A DNA stretch of 64,000 bases from Glycomyces buryatensis (GTDB taxonomy: Bacteria; Actinomycetota; Actinomycetes; Mycobacteriales; Micromonosporaceae), in assembly GCF_004912275.1 (NCBI RefSeq), contig NZ_STGY01000083.1:186001-250000 (forward strand), given 5' to 3'. The first letter of the stretch is position 1. Each line of letters begins with the position of its first letter. The position numbers and the translations under genes are program-made. Positions 1-8,192 of this stretch are shown in pieces. The notes beneath the pieces are model-generated. The model saw only the letters and a list, made by a program, of their open reading frames with translations, did not search any database and had not been told where the DNA came from.

Positions 1-2
1 AG

Positions 3-662
3 GTGCGCATGGGCGCTGATGTGACGTTGTCCGCCGAAGTCTTGCTGTTCGACATGGACGGGACGCTGGTCGATTCGACCAAGTCGGCCGAGGACGCCTG
101 GGTGCGGTTCGCCGCGCGCCATGGGATCGACGCCGAGAAGATCGTGGCCGTCTCCCACGGCCGGCCCACGATCGAGGTGGTCGCCCAGTTCGCGCCTCCG
201 GGCCTGGACATCCAGGCCGAGACCGACCGGATCGAGAGCGAGGAGATCGACCGGACCGAGGGCATCACCGAGATCCCGGGCGCGGCCGCGCTGCTGGCGT
301 CGCTCGATCCCGAGCGGTGGGCGGTGGTGACGTCGGCATCCCGGCCGCTGACGGTCAAGCGGCTGCCCGCCGCGGGACTGCCGCTGCCGAAGGTCCTCAT
401 CACGGCCGACGACATCGTCCGGGGCAAGCCCGATCCCCAGGGATATCGAATGGCGGCCGAGGCGCTCGGTTTCGACGCGGCGAACGCGGTGGTCTTCGAG
501 GACGCCGAGGCCGGTCTGCTCGCGGGCAGGGCCGCGAAGGCGGCCACGGTCGTCGTCGGTGACTACAACGGCTTGGCCGCCGAGGGCCTGCCGAGGATCG
601 CGGACATGCGGTCGGTCCGGGTCACCCCCAACGGCACCGGCCTGGGCGTCTCACTCGGATAA
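3..662 (+). CDS. HAD-superfamily sugar-phosphatase-like hydrolase
   Basis: This is a cytosolic phosphatase of the haloacid dehalogenase superfamily, probably acting on a small phosphorylated sugar or polyol. The four HAD motifs are visible: DMDGTLVDS near residue 18 (nucleophile Asp and acid/base Asp), the Thr/Ser motif in VVTSASRP, the Lys motif in GKPDPQGY, and the acidic motif in FEDAEAG. About 219 aa with a helical cap between motifs I and II suits the sugar phosphatase/phosphoglycolate phosphatase-like group. The GTG at base 3 sits on the window edge; the ATG at base 9 is an alternative, and a start further upstream cannot be excluded. The substrate is not predictable from sequence. Confidence 0.85.
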   Translation: MRMGADVTLSAEVLLFDMDGTLVDSTKSAEDAWVRFAARHGIDAEKIVAVSHGRPTIEVVAQFAPPGLDIQAETDRIESEEIDRTEGITEIPGAAALLASLDPERWAVVTSASRPLTVKRLPAAGLPLPKVLITADDIVRGKPDPQGYRMAAEALGFDAANAVVFEDAEAGLLAGRAAKAATVVVGDYNGLAAEGLPRIADMRSVRVTPNGTGLGVSLG

Positions 663-699
663 TCCGAGACGTGGTCAGCCGACCAGTGCCGGTCGGTGC

Positions 700-1275
700 T
701 CAGACGACCGACTGGGCGGCGTCCATCGTGGCGACTCGTGCGGCGCGCAGGCGCCCGGCCAGGTCCCGCGTCGGGCCGCCGCGCAGCAGCAGGACCAGCC
801 ACGGGTCGTCGTCCATGCGGGCGGCGCTGACCAGGGCCAGGGCCATGATGTGGGCGCACACCTCGCGGGTGTCGGAGCAGCCGCAGGAGGTCGTGATGAT
901 GTTGTGCGGCTCGGCGGCGAACTTCTTGGGCAGCAGGCGCATCCCGGCGCTGGAGAGCACTTCGTCAATGCGTTTCGGCAGGCGTCCGGCCAGCAGACCG
1001 GCCACACAGGAGGGCGACAGCGACAGGGCCGTCATTCCCGCGTTCCAGGTCGTGTTGTCGTACACGGGAATGCGGATCTCGGCCTCGAAGGTCCCGTTCG
1101 CGTCGGCGACGGTGCCCGAGACGGATCCGGGGTCGATCGACATCCCGGAGACGGCGCTGTGCCCGGCCAGGGCCCGGCCCTTGACGATGCGCTGGTCGGG
1201 GTAGTTCAGGCCGATGGTCTCCAGAGCTCGCCACCATTTGCGTCCCCACCAGGTCTTGCCGTACGGGTCGCTCAC
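700..1275 (-). CDS. SWIM zinc-finger protein, partner of the SNF2 helicase
   Basis: A 191-aa protein with a SWIM-type zinc finger near residue 125: CGC, then a spacer, then CAH (the C-x-C ... C-x-H pattern), followed by hydrophobic helices. SWIM fingers bind DNA or proteins and commonly accompany bacterial SNF2 ATPases. The GTG start (1275-1273) overlaps the helicase stop as GTGA, so the two are translationally coupled and probably form a complex or act in one process. The N-terminus is rich in Trp (KTWWGRKWW), typical of this helicase-associated family. I am sure of the family; the biological role (repair or chromatin remodelling) is inferred only. Confidence 0.85.
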   Translation of the reverse strand: MSDPYGKTWWGRKWWRALETIGLNYPDQRIVKGRALAGHSAVSGMSIDPGSVSGTVADANGTFEAEIRIPVYDNTTWNAGMTALSLSPSCVAGLLAGRLPKRIDEVLSSAGMRLLPKKFAAEPHNIITTSCGCSDTREVCAHIMALALVSAARMDDDPWLVLLLRGGPTRDLAGRLRAARVATMDAAQSVV

Positions 1276-3278
1276 AGGTGGCCTCCGTCTTCGTCGAGCT
1301 CGATGAGCTTGCGCAGCTGGGTGTCGTCGAGTTCGCCGAGCCAGTCCTCGCCGTTGCCGACGACGGCGTCCGCGATGGCCCGTTTGCGGTTGAGCAGTTC
1401 GTCCACACGCTCTTCCAGGGTGCCGGCGGTGACGAGCTTGTGGACGTGGACGGTCTGAGTCTGGCCGATGCGGTGGGCCCGGTCGGTGGCCTGGTCCTCG
1501 ACGGCCGGGTTCCACCACCGGTCGTAGTGGACGACGTGGCTGGCGCCGGTCAGGTTGAGGCCGGTGCCGCCGGCGCGAAGGGAGATCAACAGGATCGCCG
1601 GTCCCTCGATGGTCTGGAAGTCGTCCACGAGGTTGTCGCGGGCGTGCTGGTCGAGCCCGCCGTGCAGGAACGGGGCGGCCGTGCCGGTCTCGGCGGCCAG
1701 GTGCTTGGAGAGCAGCTCGCCCATCTGCCGGTACTGGGTGAACACGAGGGCCTTGGCCCCCTCGTCCACGACCTCGCCGAGCATCTCGGTGACGCGGTCG
1801 AGCTTGCCGGAGCGCTCGGCCAGTCCCCCGTCGCCGACCCCCACGGCCTGGGCGGGGTGGTTGCAGATCTGCTTGAGCTTGGTGAGGAGCTTGAGGACGC
1901 GGCCGCGGCGGGTGATGCCGTCGCCCAGGCCCTCGTCGAAGGCCTCGCTGATGGCCTCCTTGTAGAGCCCGGCCTGCTCGTCCGTCATGGTGCAGACGAC
2001 GGTGCCCTCGATCTTCGGGGGCAGGTCGGCGGCGACCTCTTCCTTCAAGCGGCGCAGGACGACCGGGTCGATACGGGCGCGTAGGAGCGCGGCCGCGACC
2101 GGGTCGCGGCCGATCTCGATGGGGTCGGCGAAGCGGCGTTTGAAGTCGGCCTGGGTGCCCAGCAGGCCGGGGTTGACGAACTCGGAGATCGACCACAGCT
2201 CGGCGAGGTGGTTCTCCACGGGCGTACCGGTCAGCGCGACGCGGACGCGGCCGGTGAGGTCGCGGACGGCCCCGGCGGTGCGGGAACGGTGGTTCTTGAT
2301 GGCCTGGGCCTCGTCGATGACGACCGTGTCGAAGCTGATCGAACGCAGCAGTTTGATGTCGCGCAGCGCGATCGAGTACGAGGTGACGACGATGTCGGCC
2401 TCCATCAGGGGACCGGCGTGCTTGGCGCGCTGCGGCCCGTGGTGGAGGTGCACGCGCAGCTGCGGGGCGAAACGGCCGACCTCTCGCTGCCAGTTGCCGA
2501 CCAGCGAGGTCGGACAGACCACGAGGTGTGGTGCGAACTGCCGGAGCGAGACCCCGTCCGGTTCGGGTTGCGGGTCGAGCGACGGCTGCGGGCGCGCGCC
2601 CGTGCGGCGGACCAGCAGCCCGATCGACTGGAGGGTCTTACCGAGACCCATGTCGTCGGCGAGGATGACGCCGGCCCCGCCCTCGGCCGCCGCTTCGAGC
2701 CAGGCGATGCCGTGGGACTGGTAGCGGCGCAGGTCGGCATTGACGCGGACGTCGCCGGGGTCGGTGTGCTGGGCGGTGATGAGGCGCAGGTTGAGTCCGG
2801 AGTCCGAGCGCAGGAGTTCGGTGAAGGACTCCACGAAGGCGCCCACGGCGGCCTGCTTGGTCCACACGTGGTCCTCGGAGTGGACCGCCGAGTGGCCCTC
2901 GGCGGGCAGCTCCGCGGTGATCCGGTCGAGGTCGTCGAACTTGTCGTCGTCCACGGCGTTGGCAATGCGTGCCCACACCGCCACGGACTCGGTGATGTCG
3001 GGGCGCGAGGCGATCCGCGTCAGGTTGGCGACCACGGGACGGACCGGGAGCGCGACACCCTCGACCAGCCTCAGCTCACCGTCGAGATAGAGCTCCGCCT
3101 CGACCAGGTCGCCCGGCGGAAGTCCGAGTTCGGCCGCGGCCGCCTCAGGACGATCGCCACCATAGAACAACAGCCGCCCGTCGGAGGGCGCGGCGTGGTC
3201 GGGGAGGAAGGTGGCGTGCAGATCGCTGGGTGGCAACGAGGCTCCTACGGGTTCGCGGCAGACGAGCCATTTTGCCAC
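1272..3278 (-). CDS. SNF2-family DEAD/DEAH helicase
   Basis: A 668-aa SNF2/RapA-type ATPase. An N-terminal domain of about 180 residues precedes the helicase core. Motif I is ADDMGLGKT (about residue 210), motif II is DEAQ, motif III is ALTGTPVEN, and the C-terminal lobe ends in the SNF2 signature AHRIGQ. Such enzymes translocate on double-stranded DNA and remodel protein-DNA complexes. The GTG start at 3278 precedes AKWLVC; an ATG a few bases further in lies in another frame. It is followed by the overlapping SWIM gene, so this is a two-gene operon. A minus-facing hairpin lies about 65 bp upstream. Confidence 0.93.
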   Translation of the reverse strand: MAKWLVCREPVGASLPPSDLHATFLPDHAAPSDGRLLFYGGDRPEAAAAELGLPPGDLVEAELYLDGELRLVEGVALPVRPVVANLTRIASRPDITESVAVWARIANAVDDDKFDDLDRITAELPAEGHSAVHSEDHVWTKQAAVGAFVESFTELLRSDSGLNLRLITAQHTDPGDVRVNADLRRYQSHGIAWLEAAAEGGAGVILADDMGLGKTLQSIGLLVRRTGARPQPSLDPQPEPDGVSLRQFAPHLVVCPTSLVGNWQREVGRFAPQLRVHLHHGPQRAKHAGPLMEADIVVTSYSIALRDIKLLRSISFDTVVIDEAQAIKNHRSRTAGAVRDLTGRVRVALTGTPVENHLAELWSISEFVNPGLLGTQADFKRRFADPIEIGRDPVAAALLRARIDPVVLRRLKEEVAADLPPKIEGTVVCTMTDEQAGLYKEAISEAFDEGLGDGITRRGRVLKLLTKLKQICNHPAQAVGVGDGGLAERSGKLDRVTEMLGEVVDEGAKALVFTQYRQMGELLSKHLAAETGTAAPFLHGGLDQHARDNLVDDFQTIEGPAILLISLRAGGTGLNLTGASHVVHYDRWWNPAVEDQATDRAHRIGQTQTVHVHKLVTAGTLEERVDELLNRKRAIADAVVGNGEDWLGELDDTQLRKLIELDEDGGHL

Positions 3279-3615
3279 AGGTCGGGGTGCTAACCCAAAC
3301 GCCGAGGAGCGTACTGGACGGTTTCGGTCCCTTCGTCGCGAAAACGGGGCGGACCAAGGCGGTCCGCCCCGTCAACCCCAGAGCAAGGTCTTTCATGTTC
3401 GAACGCGTGGAGATTATCGATAAGTTCGAACACTGTCAATACATGAATTGGTAGGAAGGGGACCGTCCGGACGTCCTGCCCACGCTTTGGACGGGGCCGA
3501 CGCGGATGGTCCGGGTCCAGGTCGGACCGGTAGTCTGGAAACCCCTTTCAGACACACCCGAAGCCCCACCCTCCGGCATCGCAGGCGATGCCCGCCCGAG
3601 AGTCAGGAGCCATGA
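3279..3615. other. Intergenic region with divergent promoters and hairpin
   Basis: This 337-bp gap separates the leftward helicase gene and the rightward KDG kinase gene. It holds a strong hairpin (3344-3372) and two GTTCGAAC palindromes at 3397-3404 and 3424-3431, 27 bp apart. A relatively AT-rich stretch (3405-3450) is likely promoter DNA for the sugar kinase. A TGTCAAT motif at 3434-3440 weakly resembles the ROK-type element found upstream of the sugar importer. No ORF here looks real. Confidence 0.5.
3344..3372 (-). terminator. Hairpin with minus-strand T-run
   Basis: A 12-bp perfect stem (ACGGGGCGGACC with GGTCCGCCCCGT) closes a 5-nt loop. Read on the minus strand it is followed by TTTT, the layout of an intrinsic terminator. 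It sits upstream of the helicase start, so it would either stop antisense transcription coming from the kinase side or act as a leader attenuator of the helicase transcript. Confidence 0.6.
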
Positions 3616-4533
3616 ATGGACGTGTTGTGCCTGGGTGAGTCGATGGTCGTGCTCGCCCCCTCCCCGGTCGGTTCGTTGCGTCACGCACGCGAGACGACCC
3701 TCGGAGTGGCCGGGGCCGAGTCCAACGTCGCGATCAGCCTCGCCCTGCTCGGCGCCGACGCCGCCTGGCGCGGCAAGGTCGGCGACGACCCCTTCGGCCA
3801 CCGCATCCTCGACGTCCTACGCGAGGCCGGAGTGGACTGTGAGGGCGTCGTCCCGGACCCCGACCACCCCACCGGCGTCTACTTCAAGGACCCCGACCCG
3901 CAGGGCACCACCGTCCACTACTACCGCAAGGGATCGGCCGCCTCCACCATGCGGCCCGGCCACCTCGACGGCGAGCCGTCCCCGCGGATCCTCCACCTCT
4001 CCGGCATCACCGCGGCCCTGTCCCCCGAGTGCCACGCGCTCGTGCGCGAACTCCTCGCCGGCCACGCCGACGACTCGCCCCTGGTCAGCTTCGACGTCAA
4101 CTATCGCCCGGCGCTGTGGCCGGTCGAGACCGCCGCGCCGATCCTGTCCGAGCTCGCGAACGCCGCCGGCCTCGTATTCGTCGGACTGGACGAGGCCGAG
4201 ACCCTGTGGGGCTGCAAGACCCCCGACGACGTCCGAGAAGTCCTCCCCGACCCCCCTTACCTGGTGGTCAAGGACGGCGGCAACGGCGTCACCCTGTACT
4301 CGGGCTCCAGCATCCACTTCAGCGCCGCCGAACCGGTCGACATCGTCGAACCCGTCGGCGCCGGGGACGCCTTCGCCGCCGGATTCCTCTACGGCCGCTT
4401 GCAACACGCCTCCGAAGAGGCCTGCATGCGCCTGGGCCACCTGCTGGCCGCCGGCGCCCTCCAGACCACCGGCGACCTCGCCGCCCCTCCCAGTCCGCAG
4501 ACCGTCCGATCCATCCTGGAGCAGCGATCATGA
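3616..4533 (+). CDS. kdgK: PfkB-family 2-keto-3-deoxygluconate kinase
   Basis: A 305-aa ribokinase/PfkB sugar kinase. The N-terminal signature starts MDVLCLGESM, a G-rich substrate loop (AGAESNVAISLALLG) follows, and the C-terminal PfkB motif VGAGDAFAAGF supplies the catalytic Asp and anion hole. Its coupling to a KDPG aldolase (4-bp ATGA overlap) indicates that it phosphorylates 2-keto-3-deoxygluconate to KDPG, the entry of uronates or gluconate-type sugars into the lower Entner-Doudoroff route. The start follows an AGGAGCC Shine-Dalgarno. Substrate specificity is inferred from the neighbour; a fructokinase-like activity is the alternative. Confidence 0.85.
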   Translation: MDVLCLGESMVVLAPSPVGSLRHARETTLGVAGAESNVAISLALLGADAAWRGKVGDDPFGHRILDVLREAGVDCEGVVPDPDHPTGVYFKDPDPQGTTVHYYRKGSAASTMRPGHLDGEPSPRILHLSGITAALSPECHALVRELLAGHADDSPLVSFDVNYRPALWPVETAAPILSELANAAGLVFVGLDEAETLWGCKTPDDVREVLPDPPYLVVKDGGNGVTLYSGSSIHFSAAEPVDIVEPVGAGDAFAAGFLYGRLQHASEEACMRLGHLLAAGALQTTGDLAAPPSPQTVRSILEQRS

Positions 4534-5123
4534 ACCAAGCCGAGTACTTCGACGGCCTCTTCAAGGGCCAGCGCGTCATGGCGATCTGGCGGGGCCTGCC
4601 CGCCGACGAGACCGTCGGGCTCTCGAAGGCCATGTGGAAGGCCGGAATCGACCTGGTCGAGGTCCCGATCGGGCAGCCGGGCCAGGAGGCCGCCCTGGCG
4701 GCGGCCGTGGAGGCCGGGGCCGAGTACGGGCACCCCGTCGGGGCCGGCACGGTCGTCTCGACCGGGCATGTCGCCCGCGCCGCGGCCGCCGGTGCCGCCT
4801 ACACGATCGCGCCGGGCCTGAACGCGGCCGTCCTGGAGGCCTCGCACGCGGCGGGGATGCCGCATCTGCCGGGCGTGGCCACGGCCTCGGAACTCCAGCG
4901 TGCGGTGGAGCTGGGCTGCAAGTGGGTGAAGGTGTTCCCGGCCTCGTCGCTCGGCGCGGACTGGTTCAAGGCGATGTCCGGGCCGTTCCCCGACGTGCGG
5001 TTCGTCGCCACCGGCGGCATCGGCCCCGACGAGGTCGACCGCTACCTGGCGGCCGGGGTGTCGGCGATCGGCATGGGCTCGGCGCTGTCGGACCCGGAGA
5101 ACCTGAAGAAGCTCCTCGGCTAG
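4530..5123 (+). CDS. eda: 2-dehydro-3-deoxy-phosphogluconate (KDPG) aldolase
   Basis: A 197-aa class I aldolase of the KDPG/KHG family, cleaving KDPG to pyruvate and glyceraldehyde-3-phosphate. The catalytic Glu is in DLVEVPIG (E44), the Schiff-base Lys is in WVKVFPA (K134), and the phosphate loop is in TGGIGPDEV. Length and motifs are complete. The ATG at 4530 overlaps the kinase stop (ATGA), so translation is coupled. The pair forms a small catabolic operon ended by the hairpin at 5141-5163. No dehydratase or dehydrogenase feeding it is seen nearby, so 2-keto-3-deoxygluconate must be made elsewhere. Confidence 0.92.
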   Translation: MNQAEYFDGLFKGQRVMAIWRGLPADETVGLSKAMWKAGIDLVEVPIGQPGQEAALAAAVEAGAEYGHPVGAGTVVSTGHVARAAAAGAAYTIAPGLNAAVLEASHAAGMPHLPGVATASELQRAVELGCKWVKVFPASSLGADWFKAMSGPFPDVRFVATGGIGPDEVDRYLAAGVSAIGMGSALSDPENLKKLLG

Positions 5124-5140
5124 CGGGCCGAAAAAGCAGA

Positions 5141-5163
5141 CGGGAGGGCCGAGGGCCCTCCCG
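5141..5163. terminator. Bidirectional terminator between eda and apt
   Basis: A 10-bp perfect GC stem (CGGGAGGGCC with GGCCCTCCCG) with a GAG loop is followed by TTTCGTTTT on the plus strand. It lies between the convergent ends of the KDPG aldolase and apt genes, so it serves the aldolase transcript and possibly both. Confidence 0.85.
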
Positions 5164-5193
5164 TTTCGTTTTGGGTGTCGCTCGTGCTCGCGG

Positions 5194-5709
5194 CTAGAGC
5201 TTGCCGAGCAGGGAGATGACCGGGTATCCGTCGAGGCGGTCGCGGCCGGAGAGGACGCCGATCTCGAGCAGTGCCGCGCAGGCGGCGACGGTGCCGCCGA
5301 GGCCTTCGACGAGTCGGATGCCGGCGGCCATGGATTCGCCGGTGGCGATGACGTCGTCCACGAGCAGGACGCGGTCGCCGGGGGCGACGGCGTCGGCGTG
5401 CATTTCGACGCGGACTTCGGCGTATTCGCCCCGGTAGTTCTCGACCGCGGCGCGGCGGGGCAGCTTGCCGGCCTTGCGGATCGGGATGAGGGGCTTGGCG
5501 GTGCGGTCGGCCAGGGGCGCGGCCCACAGGAAGCCGCGGGCGTCGAAGGCGGCGATGGAGTCGTACGGGTGGGCGTCGCAGGCCGATTCGAGCGCGTCGA
5601 TCGAGGTGCGGAACGCCTCCGGCGAGGCCAGGAGCGGCGTGATGTCTCGGAAGCCGACGCCGGGTTCGGGGAAGTCGGGCACGACGGGCACAAATTCGGT
5701 CAGGTCCAC
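5194..5709 (-). CDS. apt: Adenine phosphoribosyltransferase
   Basis: A 171-aa type I phosphoribosyltransferase that converts adenine and PRPP to AMP (purine salvage, cytosol). The N-terminal VPDFPEPGVGFRDITPLL block is diagnostic of Apt. The PRPP-binding loop VLLVDDVIATGES lies near residue 120, and KAGKLP with the downstream ENYRGEY matches the flexible loop. The start is GTG at 5709. Unlike many actinomycetes it is not next to secF or rel; it stands alone between a terminator and a small membrane protein. Confidence 0.95.
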   Translation of the reverse strand: MDLTEFVPVVPDFPEPGVGFRDITPLLASPEAFRTSIDALESACDAHPYDSIAAFDARGFLWAAPLADRTAKPLIPIRKAGKLPRRAAVENYRGEYAEVRVEMHADAVAPGDRVLLVDDVIATGESMAAGIRLVEGLGGTVAACAALLEIGVLSGRDRLDGYPVISLLGKL

Positions 5710-5775
5710 GCAGGCAAGATTAGCCTGCGCGGACCCGGCGTACGAGGCACTGTGCCGTGCCCGACTCAGTTCGGT

Positions 5776-6201
5776 TTAGTAGCCGGGCTGCTGCTGGTAG
5801 CCGCCGCCCTGGAACTGCTGCTGCGGCTGCTGCATCCGCTGCTGGATCGCGATGACGACCTGGTTCTGCTGCGACTGCACGTAGATCGAGCTGAAGCCGA
5901 TGAGGGCCAGGAAGGTGGCCAGACCGGTGCTGAACATCGGCTGGAGGCCGACGGCCTGCTGCTCGGCCTTGACCGAACCGCAGAACTTGAACCAGTTGAT
6001 GATCGGCCAGATGTAGAGCGTGAACACGCCGAAGAACAGCGAAAGGATGACGTTGGCTCCCGTGCGGTTCTCCGGGTTCTGCGGGTTGATCGAGCGAACT
6101 TCCTCGGTCACCTTGTACATCCACACCATCCCGTAGATGCCACAGGTGATGATGGACAGGATCCACACGCCGAAGGGGCTGCGCGTTTTAGCTTGGGGCA
6201 T
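5776..6201 (-). CDS. DUF4234 small membrane protein
   Basis: A 141-aa predicted inner-membrane protein. The DUF4234 pattern is clear: a hydrophobic first helix (WILSIITCGIYGMVWMY), then a polar stretch, then two to three more membrane segments around residues 48-70 and 90-110. The C-terminus is a Gln/Gly/Tyr-rich low-complexity tail (QQPQQQFQGGGYQQQPGY), probably disordered. The function of the family is unknown. An AAGGAAAG Shine-Dalgarno precedes the ATG. It is monocistronic as far as can be seen. Confidence 0.8.
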   Translation of the reverse strand: MPQAKTRSPFGVWILSIITCGIYGMVWMYKVTEEVRSINPQNPENRTGANVILSLFFGVFTLYIWPIINWFKFCGSVKAEQQAVGLQPMFSTGLATFLALIGFSSIYVQSQQNQVVIAIQQRMQQPQQQFQGGGYQQQPGY

Positions 6202-6330
6202 AAGAATTCTTTCCTTTTTAAGACGGGAGGGGGACTGGCCGCGGAACTGCCGGGCGGGCGGTCCCGCGATTCGATTTGAACCCGGTTCAGACTAGCGGAC
6301 GCTCGCACTATCAATTGTGGATGGTGCAGG

Positions 6331-7206
6331 TCAACCCTTCAGTCCGGTCTGGGCGACGCCTTGGACGAGGAACCGCTGGAGGAACAGGAAGACGAACACC
6401 AGCGGGAGGATCGCCACGGCGGCGGCCAGGAAGAGCTGGTTCAGGCTGACCGTCTGTGCGGTCATGAACGTCGACAGGGCCACCTGGACCGTCCAGGACT
6501 CGGGGTCGCGGCCGATGACCAGCGGCCACAGGAACGCGTTCCAGGAGCCGACGAAGGTGATGACGGCGATCGCGGCCATGAAGCCCTTGGAGTTGGGTAC
6601 GACGATGCGCCAGTAGGCGCCCCAGTAGCTGAGTCCGTCGACGCGGGCGGCCTCTTCGAGTTCCTTTGGGAAGGACAGGAAGTACTGGCGGCACAGGAAG
6701 GCCACGAAGGCGTTGAACAGGGTCGGGATGATCAGGCCCCGGTAGTCGGAGACCCAGCCGAGGCTGGAGACCATCACGAAGCTGGGCAGGAAGGTGATCG
6801 CGCTGGGGATCATGAGGGTCGCCAGGATCGCGTAGAAGACCTTGTTCACGTGCTTGTAGGGGATGCGGGCGAGGCCGTATCCGGCTGTGGAGCACAGGAA
6901 CAGCGTGCCGACGGTGGTCGCGATCGCGATGATCGCGGAGTTGAGGAGGCTGCGCGCCATCGGCACCGCCGGATTGTCGAACAGGGTCTGGAAGTTCTCC
7001 CAGTGCAGCTCGGGCGGGAACCACATCCAGCCGGGCGCGGTGATCTCGGCGTCGCTGGCGAGCGCGTTGCGCACGATCAGGTAGAACGGGATGAGGAACA
7101 GGATGGACAGGGCGCACAGGACGGCGAAGTTGACCGCCCTGGACGCCTTGGATCCCGCTCCGGGCCGGTAGCCGACGGGACGGCGTCCTTCCTTGACGAT
7201 GGTCAT
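6331..7206 (-). CDS. Carbohydrate ABC transporter permease (MalG/CUT1 type)
   Basis: A 291-aa inner-membrane permease with six predicted helices. The EAA loop contacting the ATPase is EEAARVDGLSYWGAYWRIVVP (about residues 180-200), typical of the second CUT1 permease. It ends AQTGLKG, a common MalG-family C-terminus. It is last in the order binding protein, permease 1, permease 2. No ATPase gene lies in the cluster, so it probably uses a shared MsiK-like ATPase encoded elsewhere, as is usual in actinomycetes. Confidence 0.93.
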   Translation of the reverse strand: MTIVKEGRRPVGYRPGAGSKASRAVNFAVLCALSILFLIPFYLIVRNALASDAEITAPGWMWFPPELHWENFQTLFDNPAVPMARSLLNSAIIAIATTVGTLFLCSTAGYGLARIPYKHVNKVFYAILATLMIPSAITFLPSFVMVSSLGWVSDYRGLIIPTLFNAFVAFLCRQYFLSFPKELEEAARVDGLSYWGAYWRIVVPNSKGFMAAIAVITFVGSWNAFLWPLVIGRDPESWTVQVALSTFMTAQTVSLNQLFLAAAVAILPLVFVFLFLQRFLVQGVAQTGLKG

Positions 7207-7210
7207 GGCG

Positions 7211-8179
7211 CTACTGCCCTTCCGATCTGCCGAAGCCGAGGAACTTGCCCTGGAGGACCGTCACCAGGGCGATGAGGAGCGCCAGGATGAGCGCCCCGGC
7301 CGAGCCCTTGCCGAGGTCTTGGACGGTGCCCAGGGCGGTGTTGTACAGGTACATCAGCGGCGGTCTGGCGTAGGCCTGATTGCCGATGAGGTTGTAGAAC
7401 TCGTCGAAGGCCTGGTAGGCGGCGATGAGGATGAGCATGAGGACGGCGACGGACGTGGCCCGCAGCTGCGGCAGCGTGATGTGCCAGAAGGTCTGCCAGC
7501 CGGGCTTGGCCCCGTCGACGTAGGCGGCCTCGTAGAGGTGCTCGGGGATCTGCTGGAGCGCGGCGATGAACAGGATCATGTAGAAGCCGCACTGGATCCA
7601 GAGCCTGAGGGTGACGATGACCAGCCAGTACCAGGGCGGGCTGGGGTCGAACAGCCAGGCGATGTCCTCGATGCCGAACAGGTCGAGGATCGAGTTCGCC
7701 ATGCCGTAGCGGACGCCGTTGAAGATCGACATCTTCCATACCAGCGACGCGACCACGTAGGAGCACGCGAAGGGCAGGAAGAACACCGACCGGAAGAACG
7801 ACCGGGCCAGCCGCACCTTGTTGAGCATGAGCGCCAAGGCGAGCGAGGAGGCGAAGGTCAGCGGGACGATGAAGGCCGCGAAGACGGTGAAGGTCCCCAG
7901 GCTGTCGATGAACGCGTCGTCGCGGAGCATCGCGACGTAGTTGTCCAGGCCGACGAAGTCCTCGGACGCCGGCGAGACGGTATTGCGGGCCTCGAAGAAG
8001 GAGAGGTAGGCGCTCCAGATGACCGGGATGTAGGTGAAGACCAGCAGCCCGGCGACGAAAGGTCCGACGAAGTACCAGAAGGTCAGGGTGGTCCGCCAGC
8101 GGCCCGCGCGGCGGGCCCGGGAAGTGCGCTCCCCGGTGCCCGCCCGATCGGCCGGGGCGGTCTCGGTTGAGACGGCCAC
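7211..8179 (-). CDS. Carbohydrate ABC transporter permease (MalF/CUT1 type)
   Basis: A 322-aa first permease of a CUT1 sugar importer. A short charged N-terminus precedes six predicted membrane helices. The EAA motif is YEAAYVDGAKPGWQTFWHITLPQ (about residues 210-232). The gap to the next permease is only 4 bp, and the binding-protein gene ends 13 bp upstream, so the three genes form one operon. Substrate is unknown; the co-regulating ROK protein and the nearby KDG pathway make a plant-derived sugar or uronide plausible, but that is inference. Confidence 0.93.
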   Translation of the reverse strand: MAVSTETAPADRAGTGERTSRARRAGRWRTTLTFWYFVGPFVAGLLVFTYIPVIWSAYLSFFEARNTVSPASEDFVGLDNYVAMLRDDAFIDSLGTFTVFAAFIVPLTFASSLALALMLNKVRLARSFFRSVFFLPFACSYVVASLVWKMSIFNGVRYGMANSILDLFGIEDIAWLFDPSPPWYWLVIVTLRLWIQCGFYMILFIAALQQIPEHLYEAAYVDGAKPGWQTFWHITLPQLRATSVAVLMLILIAAYQAFDEFYNLIGNQAYARPPLMYLYNTALGTVQDLGKGSAGALILALLIALVTVLQGKFLGFGRSEGQ

Positions 8180-8192
8180 GATTCCTCCGTCG

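Noticed and set aside
559-3293. Long plus-strand open frames across the helicase/SWIM region
   Set aside because: They are antisense to clear genes, have Arg/Gly/Pro-rich composition without motifs, and result from high third-position GC.
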